Assembly: GCA_936432065.2 (NCBI GenBank)
Contig: OW386289.2
Coordinates: 168,329,348 to 168,393,347 of the forward strand
Reading direction: 5' to 3'
Length of the DNA stretch: 64,000 nt
Origin: Rutpela maculata
Lineage: Eukaryota > Arthropoda > Insecta > Coleoptera > Cerambycidae
Notes under the pieces: model-generated
Databases searched by the model: none
Told to the model about the DNA's origin: nothing
Seen by the model: only the letters and a program-made list of their open reading frames with translations
Part shown: piece by piece, positions 12,113-24,044 of the stretch
Layout of the letters: each line of letters begins with the position of its first letter
Numbering within the stretch: the first letter of the stretch is position 1
Translations under genes and position numbers: made by a program

Positions 12113-14435
12113 TTAGCGACTCTCTTTTTTTTCGGACGGTTAATTTCTTTTAACTGCATTTTGTACAGTTAAAAGATTAACAACTCCATAGATATGCCCA
12201 AAACCTCTTGTGAACATCAACATTAATTTAGTGAAGATATTCTAATAAATGGTGGAGGAGCCGGTGATTATTTTCACGTTTAAAATGCTTTTACAATTTT
12301 TGCCCCTCTTTCCTGCCTACACCTCCAAATCATGGTCATGATGATCTAGCCTATTCCCTTTCCCAACTAGTATCGGTTACAGTAGGATAACAACATTTAG
12401 CTAGGACTATCTTTCCTCGGGTTAAAGCCACACAAAGTTTCGATGACACATTTATCTGCAGCAAACAGGCTTGCATGTCTTTTTGATGGCCGGGATATTT
12501 AGTTAATACATCACAGATTTTTTTCTTCTCTATTCCTGTAAATTCTGAGGTAATGTCGCAGTCAGAAAATGCACATAAAACATATAAAAAATTTTAATTT
12601 AGGTTTTTAAAATTATTTTGAGTAAAATGTTTATTACTACTTTTACTTTTCGTAGGTTCAAAGAAATAGATGTTTCTGTCTCTATATTGGTTCGAGTTGT
12701 ATCAAAATAACCATATCTTAACCAACATTCTTATTAATTTTATTTTTTATATAATTTTACAAATAACTTAAGCATTTACATCTTCTTTGCCAATTTGATA
12801 GTTAATGCTGTGATTACCAAATTCTTGACATAGGCGTGAATAGGAGTTTGAATGTCATCATAGCAAAAAAGTGTTTTCAAATTGCTTGTTTTTTCATACT
12901 CCTAAAATGAGTTTTTAGATTTCAGTAATTACTATTACTTTGTGCACAAAAATAGATATATTAGAGCAAAAAACAAAAAACCTAAAAGAAATCTTTTATG
13001 ATGAACAAAACTGTTAACTTAAAATTTAACACACTTATTTACGATTATAAGATGTATCTTTTCCGAAAATTTCATCTAAATGGTGGCATTATAAGCAATA
13101 AAAAAACTAAAAAGTTACTAGGCGCGCTGTGGTTTTCATTTTTTTTTTTGAGGTCATGTAATTCACTTTAAGAATTTAACCTGTGTAGGTTTTGCAGTAA
13201 ATTTTTTTCCAAACAATTTAATTTCAATACAACCAATAAAACCTGAGATATTCAAAAGCAAAAACAAGATATAAAGTTTTCTAAAAAAGAAATTCGAAAA
13301 GGATGGCTTCCGTTTCACAGACAAAGGAAAGAATTGGTCTACAGGACCTTTATGATGGCCAGAATAAGTTAAAGAAAGTCCGTAAGTTTGTCTGTAATTT
13401 AATAGTAGACATAGTCCTCCAAATAAATACCTCATTCTATGAAGCTGCAACAAAAAGGTTAACCAGGGTTGGGGGGAATTAATAAGATATTATTACAATA
13501 CTCTGTCAATTTCATCAGAATCAGCAATTTTTTCACTCAATTTGTATTCGATTATTATCAATATGATAGAGGCACAAAAACCGAAAACGCAACTTGGCAA
13601 TAACGTCACAGCAGTCCAAAATAAACTATATATATCTCATGAGTATGTGCAGTTTTGATAAAGGGAATTGGTTTGTTTTTTGGTGTTTACAGGCCTGCGG
13701 TAATTTTCTGGTGCACGTGCCTTGATCGAGAATCAATAGATTGTGTCCGTTTGATATCTCGGACTTTTCTACACACAGAGCAATTTTCCGCAAACTTTCG
13801 GAAGAGTATCCAGAGGCGGTGCATTAGACCCTATATCGGTTTGAATGCGGGCCTTTGCTCGACGTTTTATACGGGAAATCCTAATAGAGACCTCGTTTAT
13901 AGAGACCCAAGCCGTATGCATTCCTTAATTTAATTTGAAGTACTCTCTTTGCGGTCATTTTTGTGGCTTGTATAAGAAACTAAATGTAAAAATTATTATA
14001 CTCTTCGTTTGTTGAAGTTTTTATACAATTATTAAATATTCAGTAGTTTCCATTAACATCAAACCACTTTAACACTGCACTTGACTATCACTCGACGCGC
14101 GTTTTGCCAACCATGTTGACATCATCTGGAGATGATTAAAATATAGGACTCTATAGAATGCTCTTCAAAATTTTTTGAAAATAAATTAGTTTTTCAAGTA
14201 TAAATGCTGTTTTTAAATTTAATGACCTCGCAATGACGAAACGTCCGTTAGTATCCTGTGCAGTATTTTTGTTTTTGTAGAATCTTAAGAAAGATCGCAG
14301 CCATGTCCAGGTACATTTTTTTTTATTCAAAATGATCAATAACTTTTATATTTATTTATTGACTATTTTCTAAACCAATTAGTGGAAGTAAGGAGTCGGA
14401 AAGTATGCAAAATCGTGCTAAAGTTGTGAAACCTG
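12113..14435. other. Unassigned DNA
   Basis: No gene or repeat family recognised apart from a family B end fragment near 14.0 kb. About 13650-13930 is less AT-biased than the surroundings and contains an open plus-strand frame of 92 codons with no known motif; conserved non-coding sequence is an alternative. Confidence 0.3.
13993..14034 (-). mobile_element. Family B 3' end fragment
   Basis: On the minus strand this reads TAATAATTGTATAAAAA...CGAAGAGTATAAT, matching the last ~40 bp of family B (TAACAATTATATAAAA..CGAAGAGTA at 9551-9589 and 34454-34494). Confidence 0.5.
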
Positions 14436-14700
14436 TTTCTCCGCCCGTTTTCGAGGGTGCTACACGGGAATAACAGGGTAAAAAAGTTTTTACTCATGCG
14501 CACCCCCTGATACAGCCAAAAACCACCCCTTTCTGCTTATTTCTCATATGACAGCTTGGCATCGACTATTCTTGCAGGGATTCTTTGTTTTTTCATAGAG
14601 ATATAACAGATGGTGAAAGGTGATATCAGGTAGTAGACCGCAACCGCCCTTAGAGGTGGAATTATCCTGTCAAGGGGTGTACAATTGTTTCTTTTTTTTA
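14434..14700 (+). repeat. Diverged arm related to the 27-29 kb fold-back
   Basis: The order CCCGTTTTCGAGGGTGCT, AGTTTTTAC, CGCACCCCCTGA, TTTTTTCATA and GAGGTG..GGGGTGTA matches, in order and spacing, the segment 27575-27815 of the fold-back arm (TTCGTTTTCGAGGGTGCT, AGTTTTTGAC, CGCAACCCCCTGA, TGTTTTCATA, GAGAGGTGTAG). It is a solitary, old copy of that arm; I saw no inverted partner nearby. Confidence 0.55.
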
Positions 14701-16440
14701 CTGAAAATTTGAAATTGATGGACTACGGATACCTCGAGGACACAAGATTTACCCAGAAAACAGTAAAGGCGGCAGAAATAAAATGATAGTACGAGTCCCT
14801 AATATCAGCCACATTACTACCTATTGTTATTATAAAAGAAGTGGTGTCTCCTGTAGTTAGATGTTGGATTTTTGTTTAACCTTTTGTTTAACCTTATTTA
14901 AATGATATAATGGTTCATTTAAATATTGTATCGAGGACTGCAGGTTGTCCCTATTACATACACAGATTAATTTGTTCTTGAACATTTAGCTTATAGTTTA
15001 TGTTATAATTATGCGTCGCTAGGAAAATGTACTCATGTGATGCTGATATTTATTTTAATTATATTAAACATTTCTGAACTTAGAGTATTACCTCCTTTGT
15101 CTAAATAAATCGTGCAACTTTCCGTTTCCATTGTAAAACAGGTAGAAAGGAAATAAATCAGTGTTTATTTGCCAACAGTGTTTGTTGCTTACTGACAACT
15201 AATGAAGACAGACAGGCGTAGTGAATACCAGTGGCAGCTATTCAACAATTTGCCTAGAAATTCACAAATACATATTAAAATACACATATTCCAGGCATTT
15301 CAAGGGTTACCTACATCATCCTGCACTTCTAAGTGAATCATTCAACAGATTCCTTTGGGATTTGCAATATCGAAGCTCTCATTGTCTAGAATTTGTTGGT
15401 TAAAGTGGTGGGTATGGTAACGGGGTTGGGCAACCGCCACTATGGGTTGCAGTAAATTTATTCGCGTGAATCATAGAATAATGTTGCTGCACGATTTCTG
15501 TGTCCAGTTTTAGTAAAGTGCATATTCTCCGGTACCATTTTCATCGAAGCCGTTTAATAAATCGATTTGCATTTAATTTTCCAAACGACAATCGTTGTAT
15601 ATATTTATTTAATATATATTAGATGCGTGAGGAACAATTTTGATATTTTCTGGCAAAACTAATAACTACTCTAATTTGTGGCGGAGGAGCCGGTTTAAAT
15701 ATTCTAAATTCAATTTATGAATAATAAATAGCTATTTTGTTTTAATAACATTATTTTACAACTTTTTGAATTTCCGCACTAGTTAGGAAAAGCTGAACTT
15801 TTCCCAACTCAAATTAGTATTTAAATATAGAACTTTTCCAAACGCTAGTAAAGAAAATAAATTTCAAAACATTTATGCTAGAAATAACGGCCATTTATTT
15901 ATCTGTATTTATTTGTTCCAGGTAGGCCTTTGAAGTATTGGTGAAATAATGTGGTAAGATAGACTATACAAATTTCAATAAACATTTTTTAATAAATATT
16001 TATTGATAGTCAAATAAGTGATCAACAACGAGAGTTACGCACAGGAATTCTACTCATTTAAAAACTGTCAAACGAAACATACTGATATCCAATGGCGACA
16101 AAATCTACTATATACAAGCAGTTTTTATTTTTCAATCATGTTTTTATAACTTTTTAGATTTCACATGCTTGACTTTTTATATTTACTCATTGAACCTACT
16201 GACAATGCCCAATACTATAGTCTAGTCCAATTTATCATTGTTAATATTATTATTATTTATTATTATAATAATTTCCGGTTCTCATCTTAATAAAAATTTT
16301 TCTGAAATCTATCGGGAATGTCTACATTTTCGGCGCGATTTTAGAGCGAAAAATGCACAATTCCAGTATTTTAGTCCGTTGCTAGGAAACTATCAGAAAA
16401 CAGACCGGAAAAGATCCGTTGCCAAGCAAAGATCAACAAA
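14700..16440. other. Unassigned DNA
   Basis: Nothing recognised. The string GTGGCGGAGGAGCCGGT at about 15678 closely repeats GGTGGAGGAGCCGGT at about 12251, followed in both by AT-rich sequence; this may be an end of an unrecognised repeat. Confidence 0.3.
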
Positions 16441-16442
16441 GC

Positions 16443-16495
16443 CGTACGGGAATGTTACTTCCCGGCCTAGGCCGGGAAGAAACATTCCCGTACTG
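16443..16495. repeat. Hairpin, possible member of the TAGTATATTA hairpin family
   Basis: GTACGGGAATGT (16444-16455) pairs with ACATTCCCGTAC, and TTCCCGGCC pairs with GGCCGGGAA around a central CCTAGG. The two arms match almost perfectly over about 24 bases each. It lies just before a tandem duplication and a larger hairpin with the typical family flanks, but lacks clear flanks itself. Confidence 0.7.
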
Positions 16496-16511
16496 TTTTT
16501 TATATATATTT

Positions 16512-16649
16512 TAATATGTTAATATTTTTGATTTTTATACGTTTAAAATAGTATTGATTGTGATTTCAGAATTTTTCTTTTAAATGTTTATATTTTTTTG
16601 GATTTTTATATGTTTAAAATAGTATTTATTGTGATTTCAGAAAAAATAG
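16512..16649 (+). repeat. Tandem duplication, two units of about 70 bp
   Basis: ATTTTTATACGTTTAAAATA-GTATTGATTGTGATTTCAGAA is repeated as ATTTTTATATGTTTAAAATA-GTATTTATTGTGATTTCAGAA. The second unit runs directly into the left flank of the next hairpin. Confidence 0.8.
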
Positions 16650-16780
16650 TATGTGTACTTCGGTGTGAAAGCACATTCCCAGACTTCGATGCTTGTTGGC
16701 CTCGGCTAGCGCCTCGGCCAACAATTGCATCGTCGTCCGGGAATGTATCGCTTTCACACCTAGATACACAATATACTATT
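16646..16780. repeat. Large hairpin with TAGTAT..ATACTA flanks (family D)
   Basis: The outer flanks ATAGTATGTGTA and TACACAATATACTAT pair, then GGTGTGAAAGC pairs with GCTTTCACACC, CATTCCC with GGGAATG, and GTTGGCCTCGGC with GCCTCGGCCAAC around the apex. The arms are about 65 bases each with small bulges. Arm sequence is unrelated to other members at 19.15, 31.65 and 40.6 kb, but flank type and size match. Confidence 0.75.
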
Positions 16781-17085
16781 CCATTGATTCAACAATAAGA
16801 GTATCTATGTCAAAAATATCCTTAGGTCATAACTATCTCGGAGCTTTTTTCTTTCTTTGAACTGTAAGTTAATAGCTCAAGAAATGGAGTTATTCCCATT
16901 TGAAAAAATGCTCCACAAATATTAAATGCAATGACAACCAAGAAATAAAACTGCCCGTTGGAACCATGGATATTGCAATACATAGATTGTCCCAAAGTCG
17001 CTGAGCGGTCTTTATTGCAAGAAGTTCTTACTTCCACCAATCACATGACGAGTCAGAGAGATCACTATTACATTGACCATGTCCT

Positions 17086-17177
17086 ACCCATGGACGTTAC
17101 GTATCCATGGGTCAGTTATCAGAAATAGAAATGGAATATGGTAGCGACATCTAGTGGCGATAATGGAACCATATTCC
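17086..17177. repeat. Two small hairpins
   Basis: ACCCATGGA (17086) pairs with TCCATGGGT (ending 17112), and GGAATATGGT (17132-17141) pairs with ACCATATTCC (17168-17177) around GCGACATCTAGTGGCG. The second is followed by AGTATATACTCCATTGA, resembling the right flank of the hairpin at 16.65-16.78 kb (AATATACTATTCCATTGA). Confidence 0.5.
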
Positions 17178-17251
17178 AGACAGTATATACTCCATTGAAT
17201 GATTCAATAATTATTAGAATTAAAGTGTTCATTGATATAAAATTTACATAT

Positions 17252-17546
17252 TTAACCCTTTCGCGGCGGGAAACGGACGAATCCGCAAAATTTTTTCGGG
17301 ATGATCAGCCGGGAACCGAATATCTACGCACGACAAGAGGTGCACTTAATTACTGGAAACATACGTATTCGCCTATTACACATTATTAGTTCAACCCTTT
17401 TCTTACTCCTCCCACCGTTTTTTTTATATATTTATATATTTTTTATATATTTACATTTATGTTTGGTGAATAAAGTCCGCAAGCGCAGTCCGCTGCCGTC
17501 TGTGCAGCGCGGCATGTTAAAACCGTTGCTGTCCTGAAAGGGTTAA
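17252..17546. mobile_element. piggyBac-type MITE with TTAA target duplication
   Basis: TTAA at 17252-17255 and 17543-17546 flanks a 287-bp element. Its ends are inverted: CCCTTTCGCGGCGGGAAACGG on the left and, reversed, CCCTTTCAGGACAGCAACGG on the right. A TTAA duplication plus a CCC-starting terminal repeat is the hallmark of piggyBac elements. The interior has a T-rich tract and no transposase, so it is non-autonomous. The match beyond the first seven bases is imperfect, so it is probably old. Confidence 0.75.
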
Positions 17547-19148
17547 TACCTATTTTTAATTTAAGAAGCAAAAAAAAATAATTTTGGTTGTTTAATTAAG
17601 GCAGAGAGTACTCTCCAAGAGATTGAATAAGCGTTGCTGAATTGTAATGTGAGAATTTCAATTTCCCGAATTATTAACGTGATATTCTTTTGTGGTGGAT
17701 TGCTATCATAACTACATTTGGCCTTATATCTTACCAGAGAGAGCGTGTTTAGCTTATTGTAGCTTTGAGTCATTTGTGCCTACCCATGTAATATTTGACT
17801 TGCCTGCTTGGTGGGCACTTCTAATTAATTTTAGTTGCAGAGATAATTATTCTGTATGTACGTTTACAAGTCGTTGAATGTTTAAATTGCGCCTGTATGA
17901 ACATTTGCAATCTTTACATGTAATTCTTGTCTGTACAAAAATTTATTAAAACTTTCAGTTGTCGACCTTAAAGTTCAAACCACTGTACAGGTGTGGCAGT
18001 TGGATTTTCTTACATGTAAGAAGCAAACTTATGTGGTTTTCTAGATAAGTACGAGTAGACCCTTTTTACGTTATGGGATCCAGCTTTATTAGTTTTTCGA
18101 AATAATCGAGGAAAAATAATACTTAAAAACCAGTAACCTTGTATAAGATATTTGCATAACATTTATAGTAATAAAAATTATCAAGGAAAGTTTTTCAATG
18201 TGACAAAAATGGACATAATTAAAAATACTGTTTTTCCTTGGATCTTCGTTATCATGATGTAATAAATTACCTGCATTTAGACATGTACATAAATAAATCC
18301 CAGATATCGCCTCTGCATCCTACCCGACAAATTACCAATATATCATAAAGTTTGTTCATATTGCGAACCGGTATGCATAGTTTATGCACTTTGCACTTTG
18401 TGGAATTCATGTTCCCGTAAGGGAGTAAACTCACCGTTAGATAGTTTGATATTAGGTATCTATACCTCACCAAAAAGGCAAAAACTATAACTGCTAACTA
18501 ATATTTACCTGACAAATATGTGGAGGTACAGGTTAGTTTGCAATCTGAGGGTGCTTATAAAATTTTCCGAGTAGAGCGATATTAAATTTGCGTTGGCTTA
18601 GCGACCGCTTGTAGATAATAAATTATTAAGCGATTTAGAGCTAGAGCGCGATGGATAAAAACCGAGAATTTGTATAAAGGATCACGGAAATACGCTTCGA
18701 ACTAATCTGAACTTAAAGACCTACTAACAGTCAAACTGAATTGACCCGGTTTCGTCATAGAACGTAACTTTCCTAATTACAGAAAAGTAAATTTAAATAG
18801 TCAAATAATGAATTTAATTTCAGAGGCGTCATCTCTAGATATTCGAGTTTGAGCTGCCATTTTAATAAAATGGTGGACACGACACAGACGGATATTATGA
18901 TGATTATCACTGAAAAAATAATTGAAGAAGTAAGAATCTTCAGTAAATTCAATATTTTCTTAGCCGGGAATGGAATTCTGGAATGGAATGGAATTCTGTT
19001 TTTACAGCATTCAGTCGGCCAAAGTATCTGGGAAAGTAGACACAAACATTATATATTTTTTGTAACGCCATATTCTATTTATTTGACAGTTTCGATGAAT
19101 CAAAACAATGTCATTATTGACAAGTGTAAAATAAAGAAAAAAGAGTGA
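17547..19148. other. Unassigned DNA
   Basis: AT-rich with no recognised gene. Overlapping frames of 90-99 codons on both strands at 18773-19148 show no motif and are probably chance. About 18520-18740 is a slightly higher-complexity stretch. Confidence 0.3.
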
Positions 19149-19152
19149 AATA

Positions 19153-19265
19153 ATAGTATATTATATTACTAGGAGTAGAACGCACTCTTTTTTTGTGTTG
19201 AGCCCAGGATTTGCAAACTGGGCGAAACACAAAAAAAGGCGTTCTACTCCGTGTAATATATACTA
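19153..19265. repeat. Family D hairpin, copy D1
   Basis: TAGTATATTATATTA on the left pairs with TAATATATACTA on the right; then GGAGTAGAACGC pairs perfectly with GCGTTCTACTCC, TTTTTTTGTGTT with AACACAAAAAAA, and GCCCAG with CTGGGC around the loop GATTTGCAAA. Immediately to the right is TTCTTCAAGCG, the start of a second, wider inverted pair closing at 19592. Confidence 0.85.
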
Positions 19266-19270
19266 TTTTT

Positions 19271-19592
19271 TCTTCAAGCGTATTAAAATGCAAAAATTCA
19301 TTTATTTATCATAAATGTACAAATATTCAAACTACAGTCTTACATGTTGACACAATATGACAAGTGGCTAGTGGATAGCGCGCCACCGGTGGCTTTCGGT
19401 ATTAACATTATGTTACTAGTAAAACAATACCCACTGCGGTGGCGCTTTCGGAACTAACATTATGTTACTAGTAAAACAATGTCCACTACGGTGGCGTTCG
19501 GTACTAACATTTTGTTACTAGTAAAACAATGTCCTACTTCTACTTCTGTTTTTGGTGACATAATTTAAACATTTTAATACGCTTGAAGAAAA
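19271..19592. mobile_element. Family D body with TTCTTCAAGCG inverted ends
   Basis: TTCTTCAAGCGTATTAAAATG (19271-19291) is exactly inverted at 19572-19592. The same arrangement occurs at 31772-32000, where TTCTTCAAACGT and ACGTTTGAAGAA bracket a body directly next to a hairpin. The interval contains a short tandem array (19381-19533) and a GTTTTTGGTG motif shared with the 31.9-kb copy. No coding sequence. Confidence 0.65.
19381..19533 (+). repeat. Tandem repeat, three units of about 55-59 bp
   Basis: Each unit has a CCACTGCGGTGGCG-like block, TTCGG, ACTAACATT and TGTTACTAGTAAAACAAT. The unit contains the palindrome TTACTAGTAA and an inverted CCAC..GTGG. Confidence 0.9.
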
Positions 19593-19727
19593 AGAAATTT
19601 TATTTGACAGTGTGAAATAAAACTTGTTGGTTTCTATGGAAACAGCAATAGAATTTAGTCTATTTTTACAAAATTATATTGTTTTTTAATTTCGAATAGC
19701 GATACAAAAAATGTTGTATATAACTCG

Positions 19728-19823
19728 AGACTAAAATGTGTTTTTTTTACTCGTGTGGTTTATAGCACTCGCCTGCGGCTCGTACTATAAACGCCCCACT
19801 TATAAAAAAAACACCATTTTAGC
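19728..19823. repeat. Family D-type hairpin with GC-rich apex
   Basis: GACTAAAATG-TGTTTTTTTTA pairs with TAAAAAAAACACCATTTTAGCC, TTTATAG with CTATAAA, and the apex is CACTCGCCTGCGGCTCGT. The apex resembles the one in the 31.65-kb hairpin (CACTCGTCTGCGGTTCGTGC). TATACTAAATACTATTATG lies on the right, like family D flanks. Confidence 0.7.
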
Positions 19824-20174
19824 CACTTGTTATACTAAATACTATTATGTTATTCTGAACTGTAAATACTGTTTAACAATAATCACCTTTATTGGTAAAA
19901 ATGTTCATAAAAGGCTAGACCGGTGAAAACTGTTACCGATATATTTTGATTTTTACCGATAAGGCTTGTTGCCCGTTGTTATGAAAACACAGTTGCTTTC
20001 CAAAAATGCAACTAGATTTTCGCCATATCGTCATAAGAATTATTAAAATTTATTAGTTGTGTCTCTTTAGGATGAAAAGGGCTTTAAGATGACGTAAAAC
20101 GTTGTGCAATATTCGACCGTTATAGGCACTGAGCGAATTTGCAACTAGTGCCAAAATCGGTGACTATCTAAAGT

Positions 20175-20890
20175 TTTGTGGGAGTCAGCTGTGTAATACC
20201 TGGATACAAATAACACTATATCTTTCTGAAACTATAGTTCTATCTCACTTAAATTACGCAGATATTGTATACTGTCCCCGTCTTTCACAAGAAAACAAAT
20301 ATCATATAAAAAAAATTTAAAAGTCCTGTGTACGATATTTTGCAATTGTGACCCAATACCATCAGTTTACTTCACGTTCAAGCGTCGTCAATATATTAAA
20401 TGTGTGAAAGGAGATTCATACATTTTAGAATTGATTGTAAAATATTTTCAAAGTAGAAAAACTTAATAATTCATTTAATAAAATACAAAACGAACTGAAA
20501 TTCATAACATAAATCTGATGCATGTTGAAAATAAAGTTGTAGTTCCTTTCACAAAAATTCGTCTTTTCGATCGTCCATCTCCTCCATAACAGCATATATT
20601 ATCAATAACCTGTCAATCCAATAACGTAATATGACAGCAAACCATGAACTAAAGGAAATCATAATCTTATCAAGGTTAGAAAATCTTAATATAGAAATGT
20701 TTTGAATTAGAATTATGTATTTATTTGTATTCACTTGATAGTTACATATTATTACGTGTGGGTACTTAAATGTGTCTATATGTATGTGTTTATATATTTT
20801 ATATATTTCTGAGTCGGGAAGTGTTGCAGAGCAATATATTTTCTTTTGTGAAAGTCTGTACTTATTTTTTCAATAAACGTATTGTACTGT
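20175..20890 (+). pseudogene. Non-LTR retrotransposon RT thumb/C-terminus and 3' tail
   Basis: From 20225 the plus strand reads SETIVLSHLNYADIVYCPRL then SQENKYHIKKI, a clear match to the LSHLxYADVVYGPCL motif that follows the RT palm in Jockey/CR1-type elements. Further on, about 20490-20640, it reads NELKFHNINLMHVENKV and PFTKIRLFDRSFLHNSIYY, the C-terminal region in which an aromatic-x-RSF motif precedes a conserved Asn. Stops and a frame change separate the parts. The following AT-rich stretch to about 20890 with AATAAA-type signals is a plausible 3' untranslated tail. The catalytic core is missing, so the copy is truncated. Confidence 0.7.
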
Positions 20891-20891
20891 G

Positions 20892-21953
20892 TATGAATTG
20901 AATAGATTCAAATTTATTTTTAATATCGCAACACAAAGAAATAACATCTCCAATATCTTGTATAAGGCCTGCCAAAGTAAACAGTGTAATTTTCAACAGA
21001 CTACGAGAAGCCGGCTTCATTTTCGTCATTCGCCGTTCGTCAAATAAAAGTCAGATATCCATAAAATCGCGGGTACACGTTGACTGAGGCTCATAATTAA
21101 AATGAATCCCGGGCCCTACCAAAGGACGGCCGGTGATATTCTAGTCCTTTTAGGGTCACCTGGGAGATGTTTTATGTGGCAGGATACACTTCATCATTAG
21201 GGGATGATCAATCAAAGTCTGTAACGGTGTCTTCTCCTCCGTTTCACCCAGACACTTTTTCTTCAGGTTTTTGATGTCGGGCTGTGATTGAGGAAACTTT
21301 CTGACCTCAGGATATACTGGCGGATTTTGTCTAAATTGAATGAAATACAGGGGCGGCGATTAAAGGATTGCCTACTATATATTCCGGGTAGAATGAATAA
21401 ACGCATTTGTATTTTTATTGAGGCTCACGTTGTCGCCGTTTATATACAGGACGTCCTCGGGTTAGTGTCCGGAAAGGAAAAACTTGATTGTTTTTATTTT
21501 TTGCAGTTTTTGGGAAAGGTTACTCTTTGTAAAATGTCTTGCTTTAGTGGAGTCAAAATAAGTATAGAAAAGTCAATAAATCTATTTATTGCTTCATATA
21601 AAATTTAAACTATGTATGTTGCAATTTTTTTTTTCTATTTAATTTATGTCTAATCGTAGTAATCACTTTACAAAAATAATAATACTAAATTGCAATCGAA
21701 TTTGAATTAAACTATATCTATATATTAATTTTCTGGCAATTTGTTAAACTTGTAAAAATATTAAAGCTATTAAAAATTGCCCTTCTTGGATAATTTAAGA
21801 AATATAACGTAATAATGCATAAATCTAATGGAAGCAGATAAAATTATTCATTTTACTGAATTAATCTTTCGTGTCAAATTTTAGCGCAAAATATTAATTC
21901 AAACGGCTAAAAATAAAAAAAGACTTCCATATTTCAATCGCTTACTTTCTGAG
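20892..21953. other. Unassigned DNA with a higher-complexity block
   Basis: About 20985-21290 is GC-richer and repeat-free compared with the surroundings, with no frame I recognise. The 106-codon frame at 21288-21608 has no motif. The rest is AT-rich. Confidence 0.3.
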
Positions 21954-22520
21954 TAGGGTTTGCAATTTACCGCAAGTTTTAATAACCGGTAAATCGGTAA
22001 ATAAAAATGTAAATAACCGGTTAGCCGGTATTTACCGGTAATTTTTAGAATTAATGATTATGGTGGCGAAAATAGCAATTGTTTTTTTTTTCATGTACAA
22101 AATTATATAAATTTAACAAAAAGCATTTTTATACACGTAGGTATAATTAATATAATGAACAATCAAAAGGTTTTTTATCAAAAGGAAGAAATATAAATTA
22201 AATAAATTTAAATAAATAAATATTCTGTAAATAACAAAAATGTCAACTTAAATAACAAAAATTATTAACATAAACTCAAATAAGGCATTTACTGAATACC
22301 TAATCAAAAAATACAATATTTTTAAAAATAGCCCGTTCAAAGCTGCATCTGTTAGTCGTCTGATATTTATACAAAGAATACCACCAGCTGAAGATGTCCT
22401 TCCTCAATCGATATTGGTCGATAAGTTAACAATTGGTAATAACATACTTTGCCACGGATATTTGCGGCAGTGAAATATTCAATTTCCTGTCGCAAGATAT
22501 TATCAATGCCTCTCATACTT
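21954..22520 (-). mobile_element. hAT transposon, 3' end with transposase C-terminus
   Basis: The left edge (TAGGGTTTGCAATTTACCG at 21954) followed by repeated ACCGGT-type motifs (about 21980-22040) looks like a hAT terminus with subterminal repeats. Minus-strand reading of about 22510-22330 gives QEIEYFTAANIRG, then after frameshifts SAGGILCINIRR and LTDAALNGLFLKI. This matches the hAT dimerisation domain at the transposase C-terminus (PTSVEAERxFSxAGxLCTKIRxRLSDxxLNxLxFLK). No opposite terminus was found, so it is 5'-truncated and dead. Orientation agrees: the gene's 3' end points to the recognised terminus. Confidence 0.72.
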
Positions 22521-22529
22521 GTATTTTAT

Positions 22530-23830
22530 TTATTTTATAATAGAAATTATTATTGTTTTTGCTTTAGTTTGTTCCACATATGTTCCTGAAGAGGCCTATA
22601 TGATCTAAACAAGTGTTTTCTCATATTTTATGAACAAAAATCTCATCATTCCATATATCCCTACTTGGGGGTTATAAGGAACGACAAAAAATAAAAAAAA
22701 TTGAGGCTTTCTTGTTTTTTTAACAAGATTTTTCATGTTGGAAAAGTATCTTAAAACCATAAGTTACCAAATAGCTTAAAAAAATTATTTTTAAAAAATT
22801 TATAACAAAAGTTATTCAAAGAAAATGCTTAAAATCATTCCATATATCCCCGGATGACGGTATCTCCGTCAAATTTTGTTAAAAATGGACGTGATTGATC
22901 TCAAATTACGGATAATTTTATAAATTTTATAAAAATATATCTTGCAATATTTGGCAAAAACGCTTATTTTTTTCAGATATTAACAAAAAACGCATTATCC
23001 TTAGAACAAAATTAACAAGTGCACAAAATTTCACTGATGTTATAATTCTTTCAACTTTTAGCTTGTTTTTACTATGCTATCCCTAAATAATCCGTCTTAG
23101 GTAACAGTTTCCATGTACACACATTTTTAACGTATTATGTGCCTATTATACCCCTGCGAAAGTAAACCCGGGCCAGAATTCATCGCGGATGTACAAATTA
23201 AACAGACGATTATACACACCCGAGTCGATTATTTACCATCCTCTCATTAAACATTTATTTAGGTTTACTCCCAAATTAGCCTGTTTATTTAATACATTAT
23301 ACTAAAAGCAAATAAAAACAGGCATAATCACGAGATGGGAATAAATTCGGTTAATGTCTATCCAACTGCGGCACATTAACACAGTTCTACCACAAATCTG
23401 TCTCCTGAAATCCTGCAAACTGAATTAGTGGAAGATCTGGATCACGTTAAGTTACAATTTCATTTAACATTATATGATTACGATTTGTAGTCCAATGTAC
23501 ACAAAAGCAATTTAATCTGGGCCGACTATTTGGACTCCATCAAATTGAATCAGACGAACTCAGCAGCGGGGGCGGTAGGGAGCATTCCTGACTCTTTATC
23601 ACAGAGTTACGAAATATAAACTAGATTTAAAGTTTATTTGCCCAATACCTCGTTAAAGTTTGTCAGTTATACACAAATTTGCAGAAGTTCTTTAACTCTG
23701 CATTGAAAGGTGTAATTTTAGCAAATAATGATTTATGTTAATGCTTCTACCACATATTTATATTCGGAGAAAATGAAATAAATTAACGATTGTAAGTAAT
23801 ATATATATCTTCTTCAGACATATGGCGGAA
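22530..23830. other. Unassigned DNA
   Basis: About 22640-22860 repeats the phrase CATTCCATATATCCC twice, possibly a diverged repeat pair. About 23155-23590 is of higher complexity and less AT-rich, without a coding frame I recognise; it is one of the better candidates in the window for conserved non-coding DNA. Confidence 0.3.
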
Positions 23831-23831
23831 G

Positions 23832-24044
23832 GTGAAAGTCACCTTAAAAAATAAGCAGGATATCGAACCAAACGCCCAAGTCATACAGACCCATAAGACA
23901 GACCTTGCGTTGGATGATTTGAATAGGCTACTGACAAAGTCATTAGACCTTCGAGCATATAAGGATAGAGGTGCCCTTTCTATTTTACAACAATGCCTAT
24001 GGTTTGTTCTCAACACATATAGTCGAGGGACGCGAGAGGCGTAG
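23832..24044 (+). other. Unrecognised open frame, 70 codons
   Basis: The frame begins MKVTLKNKQDIEPNAQV and has a non-AT-biased composition, unusual for chance frames here. It lies 0.4 kb upstream of a non-LTR polymerase remnant on the same strand and could be part of that element, but I see no zinc knuckle or other ORF1 feature. Its end overlaps a weak inverted repeat (about 23952-23980 against 24230-24262). Confidence 0.2.
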
